From: Pictodentalium vernedei
Taxonomy: Eukaryota; Mollusca; Scaphopoda; Dentaliida; Dentaliidae
Direction: 5' to 3'
DNA: 64,000 bases
Assembly: GCA_031216915.1 (NCBI GenBank)
Contig: JAUFNR010000012.1
Location: forward strand, 248,001 to 312,000
Shown: piece by piece, positions 1-10,983 of the stretch
How the letters are laid out: the number at the start of each line of letters is the position of its first letter
Position numbering within the stretch: position 1 is the first letter of the stretch
Position numbers and translations under genes: made by a program
The notes under the pieces: generated by a model
What the model was told of the DNA's origin: nothing
The model's input: the letters and a program-made list of their open reading frames with translations, nothing else
Databases searched by the model: none

Positions 1-386
1 ATGTTTGGATCTTCGAGCGTTTGCAGTAAACCCTCTATCGATCTTGTGAGACGGAATAATAAGATATGCGTATCTTCCAGTGCCATTGATTCAGCAGATA
101 TTGCTCTAGTGTATTTATTTCAATGCAAATTCTGTTGGTAGCTTCTTTAGCTCCACAAGTCTGTGACTAATTTACCCAGGCGTCTGTTGTGGGACATGCT
201 GTGGAAGCTTCCTCCACGTTTCGGTCCATTCTATGGTCAGATGGATTCAATCTACTATCAGGTCTGCGTATGATTAAATCTTCATTCAGCAGTCTGCGCT
301 TTAGTTTTAAGAGTTCTTCTACATCATGGGCTTAAGCTAATTATGTTGCTATTACAGATCTAATGAGGGCTGCATATTGGTCTTAG
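1..386 (+). pseudogene. ORF2 end / tyrosine recombinase remnant of DIRS copy A1
   Basis: Bases 1-216 align with 16411-16627 of the intact element (methyltransferase-like end of ORF2, overlapping the recombinase frame). Bases from about 217 align with 17466-17647 (recombinase C-terminus), so roughly 840 bp of the recombinase is deleted, including the first catalytic Arg box. A further small deletion removes the HxxR segment. The terminal catalytic Tyr context (Ala-Tyr-Trp-Ser-stop) is still readable at about 372-386. Not functional. Confidence 0.8.
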
Positions 387-1096
387 CCCTCCATTTTCAT
401 GATTTTGTATCTGAGAATATTGAGTCCTTTTCTGCAGATCTACATTGTTCAGGTTCGTTATTTTTTACTCAGAATGTCGTCTACTAAACATTGGCAACTA
501 TGTGTGTATAGGCTTTCAGTTCCGGCAGTGACTCTGTCCTGCTGCCCTCTTTGCTCTGGAGTATTTGATCCAGAGCAAGGGAAAGGGGGAGGGGGGGGGG
601 GGGTGGGGCAGGTGTTCCCTTAGGTCACCTGCTTTTTTGTGTAAAGCAAGGGAATACCTCCATTGGAGTCAGTTAATTCCGAGTCGGTTCCGAGATGATT
701 TTAAGGGTAAAGCCTATGTTTACTCATCTGTGGAATATTTTTTAAGTGTTGATTGGTGTGAAGCATTTGTATATATCACAGGATTAATTGGGCGTTAATA
801 TACAATCCTCGAACACTTTTAAATGAGTATATAGAGTCTCATTTCTCTAGACTCCCGTATTTATTGGCTTTCCTTAAAAAATATTAGTATAAAGGGTTAT
901 ACTAGATGTTTATAGAGATCATTGGTGTTATTGTGCTCAATTACAGAATAGTGTTGTGTCTTTCTTTTTTGATACAAATAAGAAAGATACATGTAAGCCT
1001 ATCCCTCCTTTTCTCCTTAAGGGGATAGGCCTGTTATAGGTAATTGAGTCTATTGGATTTTCCTTATGTCCTAGGCCCTCCAACATTTTTACTATT

Positions 1097-1164
1097 CAGC
1101 TAAGTCTGGGTCATTGGTACAGTATAAAAATGTTGAAAAATTTATAGTTACCAATGACCCAGAC
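1097..1164. repeat. Internal complementary region (ICR) of copy A1, long form
   Basis: The segment reads GGGTCATTGGTACAG, then about 25 AT-rich bases, then TTACCAATGACCCAGA. The left half is the reverse complement of the element's left terminus (11622-11660). The right half is the reverse complement of its right terminus, including part of the AT tail that ends in TTTTTTAAC. DIRS elements are known to carry such an ICR, thought to help complete both ends and form a circular DNA intermediate. This copy keeps more of the junction than the copy at 18357-18399. Confidence 0.8.
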
Positions 1165-1232
1165 GGGGATGGCCCTCCCATGAGTTGGGAACTCTTACCT
1201 CCCCACTGAGTACATAACGCTTACCAGGCACT

Positions 1233-1415
1233 GGTTGTAAGAATTAATTTTGAGACCTCCTTGACACTGCGCATGCGCAGTGGAGTAAAAGTATGGAGGA
1301 CCATATAGGACATGTAATTTTCGGGTTTAGATGGAAATTTTGGGGATTGGGGTAAAATTTGCATTTGGCCCTAAATATTTTAGAGTTAGCACCAGCTAAG
1401 TCTGGGTCATTGGTA
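1233..1415. repeat. Right inverted terminal repeat of DIRS copy A1
   Basis: Aligns with 18476-18663 and, as reverse complement, with 11635-11822 and 6942-7128. It contains an exact palindrome ACTGCGCATGCGCAGT at 1266-1281 and ends in CTGGGTCATTGGTA. The AT-rich tail continues to about 1453. Confidence 0.85.
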
Positions 1416-2176
1416 AGTATAAAAAATATATAAATTACTATAAATTTTTTAACTTTTTGTTGCTCCCTCATGATATGGTAACACTTTAACTTAGTAGTGA
1501 TGTATAATGAAGTCTTGCCCACCTGTACAGGCAGCAAAGACTTCACTACAAACCTCTGCAAGGCACTGTAGCTGCCATCATTCCATCAGCAAGACCACCA
1601 AAAATGCCTTTCTGTTGGAACATGTGTTTTACATGTACATGTAAGACAAGAAACTAACCAATATTTGAACTGGGCCTTTAAGGGTTAAGCAGCTGTAGTA
1701 AATACACCAAGGTGAGGTTTGTTTTTACCATGCAATATGTACTGGTTGCACTCACAAGGGTTTTACAGAGTTCAAATTCTAAATTATTTAAGAACTTAAA
1801 ATTAATTTTTGCAGCAGAAATTCATTAGAATTGAAACTGATTCATACAAATTTTAAGGCCTGGGGTTTTGCACTGAATCATTTTAAAACTTGTATATTTT
1901 ATTCATTGCATCACAAGCTTATAGCAATGGTTAGTTAAGAATTTGTGCATGTTAGTTATTTTTAAATAATTTATTGGAGAGCGTGTCACTGTAATAAGTT
2001 GTAAGAAAAATCATTTTTATTTTCAGAAATTTTTAAAGAAAACAAAAGCAAACAACCTACTCTGTCTGAAAAATAGTACCATAGTTATGGAAAGAGGGAA
2101 AGCCTTACAACAGACCTGATAACCTGAACAAGAAACACAATCTGTATTGGTCTTGTGAGAAGAATTATCTTTACTT

Positions 2177-2404
2177 TAACTCTTTGCATTCTGCTGGCAG
2201 ATATTCCTGCCCAGGACAGGGTTTCTCATGTCACTGACATAAGTATAATTTGGACATAATTAAACAAATTTTTCTCTGTAAATTGAATGGATTTTTTCAC
2301 CAATGATTTCTTGTTATATTTAGATTAATGTTTCATCAACGGTAGCCATGGCTGCTTTACAGCAGCCATGACTAGATTTGATGAAAAAATATCTTGAAAA
2401 TACT
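2177..2404. mobile_element. MITE-like short repeat, copy in duplication 1
   Basis: Shares with 4571-4820 and 5559-5780 a start of TAACTC(T/C)TTGC, a middle phrase GGCAGATATT..TGCCCAGGACAG and a perfect hairpin CATGGCTGCT/AGCAGCCATG (2347-2370). The 5559 copy lies in duplication 2 and is not independent, but the 4571 copy lies outside the duplicated block, so this is a dispersed repeat. The far end is uncertain here because of the adjacent tandem duplication. No coding potential. Confidence 0.45.
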
Positions 2405-2578
2405 CAGCTTTCTTTCAGTATTCTTCTGTTCTCAGGGTTTTCAATCATTCAAATATATTGGAATACTTATTGTATTGTAAGAGTTAACCCACAGCTTTCT
2501 TTCAGTATTCTTTTGTTCTGTGGGTTTTCAATCATTCAAATATATTGGCATATTTATTGGATTGTAAATGGTGAGAAA
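2405..2578 (+). repeat. Tandem duplication, 2 x ~87 bp
   Basis: The phrase CAGCTTTCTTTCAGTATTCT starts at 2405 and again at 2492, each followed by a TCAATCATTCAAATATATTGG phrase. The paralogous block at 5779-5850 has it only once, so the tandem duplication arose after the larger duplication or was lost from copy 2. Confidence 0.8.
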
Positions 2579-3659
2579 CTCAAATATTTGTACTGTTTCA
2601 TATATTTGGATGGTACTAATCTCTGCACTATAGACCATAGTTTGCAAATCGGGATAAATTTTAAGGTCTGCGTGGACCACATTGAATTGAATGTATTGAA
2701 GCCAAAGAGGTCTGTAAAGTAGAAGAATTGAGTGATTATCAAAATAAATTTTCGATAAGTTTTATTTTTATTCAATTAACAGATATTTATTCTATAACCT
2801 ATATGCAACTTCAGATCATTTTTATACTAAAGGCATAATAAATGATTTAGTGTTTTAAATGTATATTCATTTAACAGGGTTTTCCATCATGTAATATCCA
2901 GTTAAGTGGTGGGTCCCTCTGTATTTGCGTTGCAGCATATGTCTTCAGCAATGGCTAACCAAGTTTCAAATTGAATTCTAATCAATTGACACCATCCAGT
3001 AAATTGAAAGAAAACACTTTATCATGAACAGAAACTTTTGTCATGTGAACATTTTTTACTTTAAAAATTATATTAAACCCAGACTTGAGGCTTTGCTTGT
3101 CTGCCTGTCAGTTTTGTCAACAACAGATCAAAAAATACAACGGTTGCATGCAGCAGGTCAATTGATTAATTTCTATTTGTCTATGTTATATAATTATTCC
3201 CAAAACAATAAAATTATGCATCAACTCTTGTGTGGAAAAAAATATTGTACAAGCCAAACTCAGTTACTTCAAAAACACATTTGTCAGTTTGTCATTTGAC
3301 AAGTATGTTTACAGTATGGTAGATTCAGAAGGAAAAATTTGGGAGTGAAAGGAACCCATGGAATGAACACTGTTTGATGCCCACGGATTCTAAACCTTGG
3401 TAAATCTGGGGTGTCTTGGTTATGATCGAGCATTGTCAAACAAGATATAATGGAATAAATACTCTGTTTTTCCCCAAAATGTAGGCAAAATACAAAATTC
3501 TGGTCAACTGAATATTCTTAACTTAATAGTTTTAATTGGAATGGTGTAAGTACTGTTAGTTTGTTTTTTGACAACAGTAATTAATGGATGGTCCATGGAC
3601 CCACTGTTCTGACTATGGTTTAACCCAAAGTTTGAAATTTGACAATTTGACAACGTAAT

Positions 3660-4570
3660 TTCCTGGCTTCTGGTGTTAAAATATACAAAACATGAGTGAA
3701 AGTGTATCATTTTCACCCATCCATAAGCAGATTGAAACTGAGATTAACCCTCTGAACACTGATGGCAAAATATCAAAATTTTAAGAAGTTGCAAATTTTC
3801 TCATAATGCAACAAGAAATATAACCAGTTCATGTTTGTTTGGCAAATCTCATAGAGCTGTGTCAAACAAGATTGAATTGGTTGATTTTCTATTTGCATTT
3901 TGAGAAACTCTTGCAGCTTGAAATAACAGTAATCTGACATCAGAATGTAAAGCCTGGGCTAATTACATTTTTCACTGACTGTATTCCAACTTAAAACTTC
4001 TCAAATGAGATTTCCTCTGAATATTATAAACGCAAAACTTCTGCTGAGAGGAGTCATCGACAGGCTATTCTATATTTTGTGGGTTATGTCCCTTTGCCAA
4101 AATGGTGATTGCTGTTATTTTCCTGACATGCACTGCACTTCTGAATAGACTGCTCCACAAAATTAACATGAATTAAATTTTACCCTGCAAAATATTTTCT
4201 TGAAATTGTTATAAAATCAAGTTATGACTGTTGGAAAGCAAAGCAGCCATGTTTTGATTATTTGATGAATAAAGTTTGCCTTCCATAACTCATTGACAAG
4301 AAGACTACTCCTATTTATAGTGGTACATTCTGTCAACAGGAGCCAGGAACACAATTCCATTAATGATTTTTGTATTGGTCAGGAAAATTCTCTTGCAGCA
4401 AGCAAAGACTTAAATCCCAAATGAGTTTTTTTGGCATCCGTTTTATGGCTCAAAATTCATGTGAGAATCCGAACCAATTCTATGTGATTCCCACCAGGAA
4501 AACAATGAAAATCAGCTTTGATTCTCAAAGAATGTTCATTTGATTCTGGTCATAAATTTGGAAAGGGTCC
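3660..4570. other. AT-rich spacer, no gene seen
   Basis: This stretch lies between the two copies of the duplication. No open frame of note, no splice-flanked exon I can support, and no RNA gene were recognised. Position 3650-3670 is the unoccupied counterpart of the site that holds DIRS end A2 at 6930. Confidence 0.6.
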
Positions 4571-4820
4571 TTAACTCCTTGCGTGCTACTGGCAGATATT
4601 CTTGCCCAGGACAGGATTTATCTTGTCTCTGAAATATGTATAATTTGCGCATATTTAATCCAGTTTCCACCCTTAAATTGAATGCATTTTTTAACCAATG
4701 ATTTTTGGGGTTAAACTTACATGAATTTTTCATCAGATCTAGTGCTGGCTGCTTAAGAGCAGCCATGACTAGATTTGATGAAAAATATCTAAAAATATAC
4801 TCTGCGGGTTAAGAGTTATA
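4571..4820. mobile_element. MITE-like short repeat, ~250 bp, complete copy
   Basis: Starts TTAACTCCTTGC and ends GCGGGTTAAGAGTTA, giving short imperfect inverted ends (TAACTC...GAGTTA). It contains the internal hairpin TGGCTGCTTAAGAGCAGCCA near 4745. It is related to 2177-2404 and 5559-5780. Length, inverted ends and lack of coding sequence fit a non-autonomous DNA element, but target-site duplications were not resolved, so a SINE-like or satellite origin is possible. Confidence 0.45.
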
Positions 4821-4843
4821 GGCCCAGAGAATTCCAATTTTTT

Positions 4844-6929
4844 GTTGCTCCCTCATAATATGGAACACTTTACTTAGAAGTGATGTCTAAGAAAGTCTTG
4901 GCCACCTATACAGGCAGCCAAGACTTCACTACAAACCACTGCCAGGCACTGTAACGGCCATCATTCCATCAGCAAGACCTCCAAAAATGCCTTTCTGTTG
5001 GAACATGTGTTTTACATGTACATGTAAGACAAGAAACTAACCAATATTTGAACTATACTTTTAAGGGCTAAGCAGCTGTAGTAAATACACAAATGTGAGG
5101 TTTGTTTTTACCATGGAATATGTACTGGTTGCACTCACAAGGGTTTTACAGAGTTCAAATTCTAAATTATTTCAGAACTTGAAATTAATTTTTGCAGCAG
5201 GAATTCATTAGAATTGAAACTGATTCATACAAATTTTAAGGCCTGGGTTTTTGCACTGAATCATTTTAAAACTTGTATATTTTATTCATTGTATCACAAG
5301 CTTATAGCAATGGTTAGTTAAGAATTTGTGTATGTTAGTTATTTTTTAATAAATTATTGGAGACAGTATCACTGTAATAAGTTGTAAGAAAAATCATTTT
5401 TATTTTCAGAAATTTTTAAAGAAAACAAAATCAAACAACCAACTCTGTCTGAAAAATAGTACCATAGTTATGGAAAGAGGAAAGCCTTACAACAAACCTG
5501 ATAACCTGAACAAGAAACACAATCTGTATTGGTCTTGTGAGAAGAATTATCTTTACTTTAACTCTTTGCATTCTGCTGGCAGATATTTCTGCCCAGCACA
5601 GGGTTTCTCTTGTCACTGACATAAGTATAATTTGGGCATAATTAAACATATTTTCCCCTGTAAATTACATGGATTTTTCACCAATGTTATATTTCATATA
5701 TTTAGTTTAATTTTTCATCAATGCTAGTCATGGCTGCTTTACAGCAACTAGATTTGATGAAAAAATATCTTGAAAATACTCAGCTTTCTTTCAGTATTCT
5801 TCTGTTCTCTGGGTTTTCAATCATTCAAATATATTGGAATACTTATTGTATTGTAAATGGTGAGAAACTCAAATATTTGTACTGTTTCAGATATTTGGAT
5901 GGACTAATATCTGCACCATAGACCATTGTTTGCAAATCTGGATAAATTTTAAGGTCTGCGTGGACCACATTGAATTGAATGTATTGAAGCCAAAGAGGTC
6001 AGTAAAGCAGAAGAATTGAGTGATTATCAAAATAAATTTTCAATAAGTTTTATTTTTATTCAATTAACAGATATTTATTCTATAACCTTTTTGCAAATTC
6101 TGATCAATTTTATCCTAATGGCATAATAAATGGTTTAATGTTTTAAATGTATATACATTTAACAGGGTTTTCCATGATGCAATTTCCAGTTAAGTGGGTC
6201 CCTCTGTATTTGCTTTGCAGCATATGTCTTCAGCAATGGCTAACCAAGTTTCAAATTGAATTCTAATCAATTAACATCATCCAGTAAATTGAAAGAAAAC
6301 ACTTTTCCATGAACAGAAACTTTTGTCATGTGAACAATTTTTTACTTTAAAAATTATATTAAACCCAGACTTGAGGCTTTGCCTGTCTGCCTGTCAGTTT
6401 TGTCAACAAGGTCAAAAAATACAATGGTTGCATGCAGCAGGTCAGTTGATTAATTTCTATTTGTCTATGTTGTATAATTATTCCCAAAACAACAAAATGA
6501 TGCATCAACTCTTGTGTGGAAAAAAAAATTGTACAAGCCAAACTCAGTTACTTCAAAAACAGATTTGTCAGTTTGTCATTTGACAGGTATGTTTACAGTA
6601 TGGTAGATTCAGAAAGAAAAATTTGGGAGTGAAAGGAACTCAAGGAATGAACACTGATGCCCACGGATTCTAAACCTTGATAAATCTGGGGTGTCTTGGT
6701 TATGATCGAGCATTGTCAAACAAGATATAATGGAATAAATACTCTGTTTTTCTCCAAAATGTAGGCAAAATACAAAATACTGGTCAACTGAATATTCTTA
6801 ACTTAATAGTTATAATTGGAAAGGTGTAAGTACTGTTAGTTTGTTTGACAACAGTAATTAATGGATGGTCCATGGACCCACTGTGCTGACTATGGTTTAA
6901 CCCAGAGTTTGAAAATTTGACAATGTAAT
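4844..6929 (+). repeat. Direct duplication, copy 2 (~2.1 kb)
   Basis: Matches 1459-3659 throughout. It begins with GTTGCTCCCTCA preceded by an uninterrupted T-run, where copy 1 is instead interrupted by DIRS copy A1. It ends at CAATGTAAT, where DIRS left end A2 begins, while copy 1 is unoccupied there. The two copies therefore give reciprocal empty sites for the two insertions. Confidence 0.85.
5559..5780. mobile_element. MITE-like short repeat, copy in duplication 2
   Basis: Paralogue of 2177-2404 inside the second duplication copy, beginning TAACTCTTTGC. Part of the internal hairpin is lost: near 5728-5752 the second arm is deleted, leaving a GGCTGCTTTACAGC core. Confidence 0.4.
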
Positions 6930-7235
6930 ATTTTTATACTGTACCAATGACCCAGATTAGCTGGTGCTAACTCCGTAAATAATAGGGCCAAACACAAATT
7001 TTGCCCCCAATCCCCCAAAATTTGCATCAAAAACCAAAATTTCGATGTCCTATGTGGTCGTCCATACCTTTTATCCACTGCGCATGCGCAGTGTAAAGGA
7101 GGTCTCGAAATTGGCTCCAAAAGTCATTCTTTGTTTGGCCCTAAAATCAGTAACATGTCACTGATATTTGTGCTTGTAAATCTCAGTTTAAATGATGCCA
7201 GACACATAATTATGAAAGAAATGGTGGATCTAAGT
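6930..7235 (+). mobile_element. DIRS left-end fragment A2 (left ITR plus start of leader)
   Basis: Begins ATTTTTATACTGTACCAATGACCCAGA and follows 11623-11940 of the complete element through the left inverted terminal repeat (6942-7128) and about 100 bp of leader (phrase CTTGTAAATCTCAGTTTAAA). Similarity stops near 7235, so the rest of the element is missing. The unoccupied site is visible in the paralogous duplication at about 3651-3665. Confidence 0.85.
7077..7092. promoter_or_regulatory. NRF-1-like palindrome in DIRS terminal repeat A2
   Basis: ACTGCGCATGCGCAGT is a perfect palindrome and contains TGCGCATGCGCA, the known consensus for the transcription factor NRF-1. The same site is perfect in copy A1 (1266-1281) and one or two bases off in the two repeats of the complete element (11771-11786, 18512-18527). 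That it acts as a promoter element is inference. Confidence 0.4.
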
Positions 7236-7427
7236 GGATCTAATACATGTTTGGATACAAGCTTTTCTGAAGTCTCTTTCATATACTTTATGTGGTTTGT
7301 TTATTGAGGCTTAATGAATAATACTATAGATGATTCATTAAAATTCTCTCATTCATAGCCTGTGCTTGTTGTCCAGTGGAAAGTAACTGACATTACGCTA
7401 ATTTGGATTTGTTTTCCTACAGTTTTT

Positions 7428-8003
7428 ATACCCCCCATAAAACGAAGTTTAGGTGGGGTATATAGGAGTCAAGTTGTCGGTTGTCATTGTCGGACCGTTG
7501 CACATGTAAAACTTTGGAGCGAACTACATTCACAGTTTTAGTCGCATTTTCATGAAACTTCACAAAAATGATGAGGGGAAGTGCATGACATAATTTTTTT
7601 CCAGATGGATTCAAGATTGCCAAGTGGTGGCCATATTGGATTTTGCAAAATACTTGTGGAGCGAACTACTTCTACAGTTTTTGCTGCATCTTAATGAATC
7701 TCAATATAAATTGATCGGCATGATGAGGAGCAGTGCGTGACATAAATTTTTTCCAGATCGGATTCAACCATATTGGATTTTGCAAAATACTTGTGGAGCA
7801 AACTACTTCCCCAGTTTTAGTCACATTTTCATGAAACTTCACCAAAATGGTCAACATGACGAGGAGCAGTGCATGACATAATCATTTTCCCGATCAGATT
7901 CAAGATGGCCGACTGGTGGCCATATTGGATTTTTTTTTTACTTAGAAAAATTGAATGCCCATTTTCAGTCTACGTAGAAAAATTGAATGCCCCTTTTCAG
8001 TCA
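7428..8003 (+). repeat. Interspersed repeat with 3 x ~139-bp tandem units
   Basis: Begins TATACCCCCCATAAAACGAAG. It then contains three related units starting near 7511, 7652 and 7789, each carrying GGAGC(G/A)AACTAC, TTTCATGAA(A)CTTCAC-like and GGCCATATTGGATTTT phrases. A small direct repeat (TAGAAAAATTGAATGCCC) follows at about 7945 and 7976. No conserved coding frame across the units. Confidence 0.7.
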
Positions 8004-9540
8004 CCCACACTAGGTGGTATGCCACGGTGGTGGTAAACCGGGCGACAGACCATCTGTAGTTTGGAGAGTGCCTGTTTGAACTCTTCTCTGAAATTTAACA
8101 GAACAATGATTGATGAACTAATTTTGTCTACCAAACATAATCTAGTACCCAACCAAGAACTGATGCAATCTTTTAAAAAACTGAAAAATTGTGTAAGATG
8201 GTAAAAGATCACAAAATAATTAACAATGGATACATACCATTTTATACCCACTTGAACAAAGTTGTGGTGGGAGGTGTTTATTAGAATTAGCCCATCTGTG
8301 GACACAATTTTGTCCAGAGGCTTTTCAGTAATTTATGAGTCCATATTTTTTAACCTTGGCGCAGAAGGGAACATGTACACTTGCGATTCTGAGATTGATT
8401 GGACATGTTGTTGCCGAATTATTGCACTTTTTGACATAGAATTTGTCACCCATGGACACAACTTTGACCAAGCTTGTATTCCATCATTTTTTATGGGCTT
8501 GCATTGTCTATGAAATTGGGACACTTTAATATTGTACCTTATTTCAGGTTTATATATTTGCATGTATTTGCATCAAAGCATGATTGAAATACAGCATCTG
8601 TTTATCATATTTGTTGTGTAAACATGTAGTTTACTCTGTTCTGCAGAAAAAAAAAAAAATAATATGTGGACGGTATTTACTTTTCAAAATAGGTACATTT
8701 TAAATAATTATTATGATAAACAAACAAAATAAAAGTCTTCCCCCCTCAATGATTTGTAAACTTAATTGCCTTTGAACCAAATGTATTTTTGTTTGACTTT
8801 TGTGATCAGTTTCTTTCAGTACTTGGTACAGACACTAACCAATATGGGAACCTGTTCACTTGTGATTTTGAGATCGATTGGACTCGTTTCACAGAGTTAT
8901 TGATCTTTTTTTGACTTGAGAGTATTTTTGCAGCCCTCATCAATTTTTCTCTGCATGTTTGGTTAATTTTTTAAAAACTTTATGCAGAGTTTTACCAGTA
9001 TGGGAATCTTTGCACCATAATTTTGAGATCAGCTGGACTAATTTTGCTAAAGGTATTGCCTATTTTGACTAATTGTATCTTTGCGACCAAAACAATGAAG
9101 ATAATGGAGCAGTATTCTTAGTCTCACTGCGACAGACACATCTAGTTTTGTCTGTGTAACACTTTTTCAAACATGTTTTTCTGTATTTATTTGAAAGGAT
9201 ATATGAAACAGAAAAGCCTTGATCCCCACCACAGTCTACTTTTACAGATATTGAGATCTTGACACAAGGATGGGAGGCAATTAAGCATTCTGAGCATTGT
9301 GATAAAATAATAAATAGTGATTTATCTTCTCATATTGCAATACACACATTGTAATGTGGCTTGGATTTTAACCTTGTGGTAAAACACAGACACCATGTAT
9401 TGTGTTTAAGGTCACTTTTTGTATCTCTGGCTATATAATGACTGCAACACAAGTTTAAAGTCAAGTTTAGCCCCTTTTTTTATACCTATGCTGCCCACTT
9501 TAGAGGACCTCTACCCCAGGCTTTAGTTACTAGATCCTAT
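8004..9540. other. AT-rich region, no gene; three degenerate repeats
   Basis: No gene was recognised. Three diverged copies of a ~75-bp phrase lie at about 8370-8440, 8845-8920 and 8995-9075. They share GGGAA(C/T)CT, GATTTTGAGAT(C/T)GATTGGAC and TTTTTGAC-like blocks. The longest open frames (about 100 codons, both strands) overlap each other and show no recognisable domain. Confidence 0.5.
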
Positions 9541-9543
9541 TTC

Positions 9544-9668
9544 ATGAATCGGAATGTGAAAGTAAGAGACTCGCAGGTCGATGCTGGAAGCGAAATCTCC
9601 CTGGGAAATGGAACCGACCTGAAAGTCTCCATGCTGAACTTGGGAGCAATAATAGACTGGTTCAGGAT
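9544..9668 (-). pseudogene. U0 minus-arm RT fragment
   Basis: Read on the minus strand, it corresponds to the RT stretch just upstream of and including motif A of the plus arms (compare plus strand 29500-29620). It is the stump of the minus arm that is complete in U2-U4. Its presence here shows that the inverted junction predates the array amplification. Confidence 0.7.
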
Positions 9669-10042
9669 ACTTCTAGGTGCCTACGACTGTTGCAGTCAGT
9701 TTTCAGTACAAATGGTTGAAGCTTTTGTATCATTGGACTCCAAGCTGAGTTCCAAGACTATGTAGACTTCATTCTTCGCTAGGCTGATACCTTTTTTGCC
9801 TCCTGTGCATTATCGATCCTACAATTCCGCCAATCTGTCGGTCTGCCAGACTTTGATGGTCTTGGATCAGAACTCCTCCTCCCTCAGGCTTTCCAAGCCC
9901 AAGTCGGCCATTATTCCAATGGCGACTTTGGATTCCATGTTGGGCTTATCCAGAGAGATGCTAGGCGTGCTTTCTCGGATCACGTCATCTCTGCCTTGGC
10001 TGCTTATCTGCCTCCAGATAAGTTTGACGACATACATGCTCC
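9669..10042 (+). pseudogene. U0 gag C-terminal fragment
   Basis: The readable frame at 9796-10030 includes Pro-Lys-Ser-Ala-Ile-Ile-Pro-Met-Ala-Thr and Leu-Gly-Leu-Ser-Arg-Glu-Met-Leu. It is equivalent to the C-terminal gag region of the complete element around 14180-14330. It is cut at about 10042 by a deletion that fuses it to the RT motif D/E region. The 333-codon frame at 9796-10797 runs across this fusion and is a product of deletions, not a native gene. Confidence 0.65.
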
Positions 10043-10323
10043 TGGTCCCTTCTCAGTTGTTTTGTCATCTGGGGATGAACTTCCACACTCAGCTGAATAC
10101 GGTGGCGGTTCCCCAGGTGAGGGCTGTGGTTCCCCTGGTTTTCGCCCTGACTCTTACCCAATCCACGTCCACGACAGCTCGGAGTATTTTCCGGCTGCCT
10201 GGTCTGCGGTTCAGTGACAAATCTCATTCCTCTAGGTTGGCTGCATGCCATACCTCTCCAACACTTTCTGCTCAGTCGTTGGAGGCCGATTGTCAATCCT
10301 CTGGATCGGGTTCTTCAGTTACC
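10043..10323 (+). pseudogene. U0 RT C-terminal fragment
   Basis: Covers the RT segment after the YLDD motif, starting at the LVPSQ-F-CHL phrase and ending before RNase H. It joins gag on the left and the recombinase (phrase GATTTTGCAGCTTACCCCAAG) on the right through deletions. Equivalent to about 29880-30160 in U2. Confidence 0.65.
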
Positions 10324-10983
10324 AGCAGGGATTTTGCAGCTTACCCCAAGATGGAATCTTTCTTGGGTGCTGCTTTGCTTGGTGGCAGGGAGGAGGAGGT
10401 GCCATTCAAACTTTTATCCCAGGTGGATATGTGTTTTCTCACACACAAGACAGCTTTTCTGATGACTTTTGCAGCAGCCAGAAGGGTTAGTGAGATTCAC
10501 GCCCTCTCGGTTGATCCGGCCTTTTTCAGGAGCTCTGCCAACAGTGTTACTTTTACCACTGATTGCTCCCTTCTGGTCAAGAATCAGATGCCAGAAACTA
10601 CTCCAACTATCTGTATCAGGGCTCTTCCTTCTGCTGATGGTAATCGCCCTTTGCTCTGTCCGGTTTGTGCAAAATTGCATTTATCTCAACCGGATGCAGT
10701 TCATTGGGAAAGGCAGGGATCAATTTTTTCTGTGTCTTATTCCTGGTCGACAGAAGATCTCTCCTCAATCACTTTGTCGATGGATTTGTCTTGCTAATCG
10801 TGCATCCTACACCCTTCTGGCGACTGATAATTGTATTACCAATCGTATTTTTGCCCAAGAGGTATGTGCCTTGTCTACCTCCTGGGCTTATGCTAACTCT
10901 GTCAAGTTGTTGGATGCTATGCAGGCACATATTGGAGAAATGTTTCTACTTTCTCCATCTGTGTCAGTTGCAGGAGCAGTCTG
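10324..10983 (+). pseudogene. U0 tyrosine recombinase C-terminal fragment
   Basis: Contains the first Arg box (Ala-Ala-Arg-Arg-Val-Ser-Glu-Ile-His-Ala-Leu near 10475-10505) and the HxxR region. There the His is Gln and the Arg is Cys (GAGGTATGTGCC at 10859). Frameshifts are present between boxes. It cannot be an active recombinase. Confidence 0.75.

Larger units (their letters stand above)
1..1453 (+). mobile_element. DIRS-type retrotransposon copy A1, degraded 3' part
   Basis: This is the 3' end of a family-A DIRS element, matching 16411-18701 of the near-complete copy in the same order: end of ORF2/recombinase, 3' untranslated stretch with a poly-G run near 585-603, ICR, right inverted terminal repeat, and an AT-rich terminal tail ending in TTTTTTAAC. 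The element continues to the left beyond the window. Its right edge is set by comparison with the unoccupied paralogous site near 4837-4850. The copy is clearly older than the near-complete one, with many substitutions and a large internal deletion in the recombinase. Confidence 0.85.
1459..3659 (+). repeat. Direct duplication, copy 1 (~2.2 kb)
   Basis: The whole stretch matches 4844-6929 in the same orientation at roughly 90-95% by eye, with scattered indels. It is AT-rich, and the short open frames inside it are not conserved in frame between the two copies, so no gene is called. The left edge is where DIRS copy A1 ends. Copy 1 carries an extra 87-bp tandem duplication at 2405-2578 that copy 2 lacks. 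Confidence 0.85.

Noticed and set aside
2378..2722. A 114-codon frame in duplication copy 1, partly matched at 5721-5921 in copy 2.
   Set aside because: In copy 2 the frame is shorter and ends early, the repeat in copy 1 is a local tandem duplication, and the composition is that of AT-rich non-coding DNA.
9796..10797. A 333-codon plus-strand frame in U0 that looks like a complete gene.
   Set aside because: It runs across two deletion junctions joining out-of-order pieces of gag, RT and recombinase, partly in the wrong frames. It is a chance product of a dead element.
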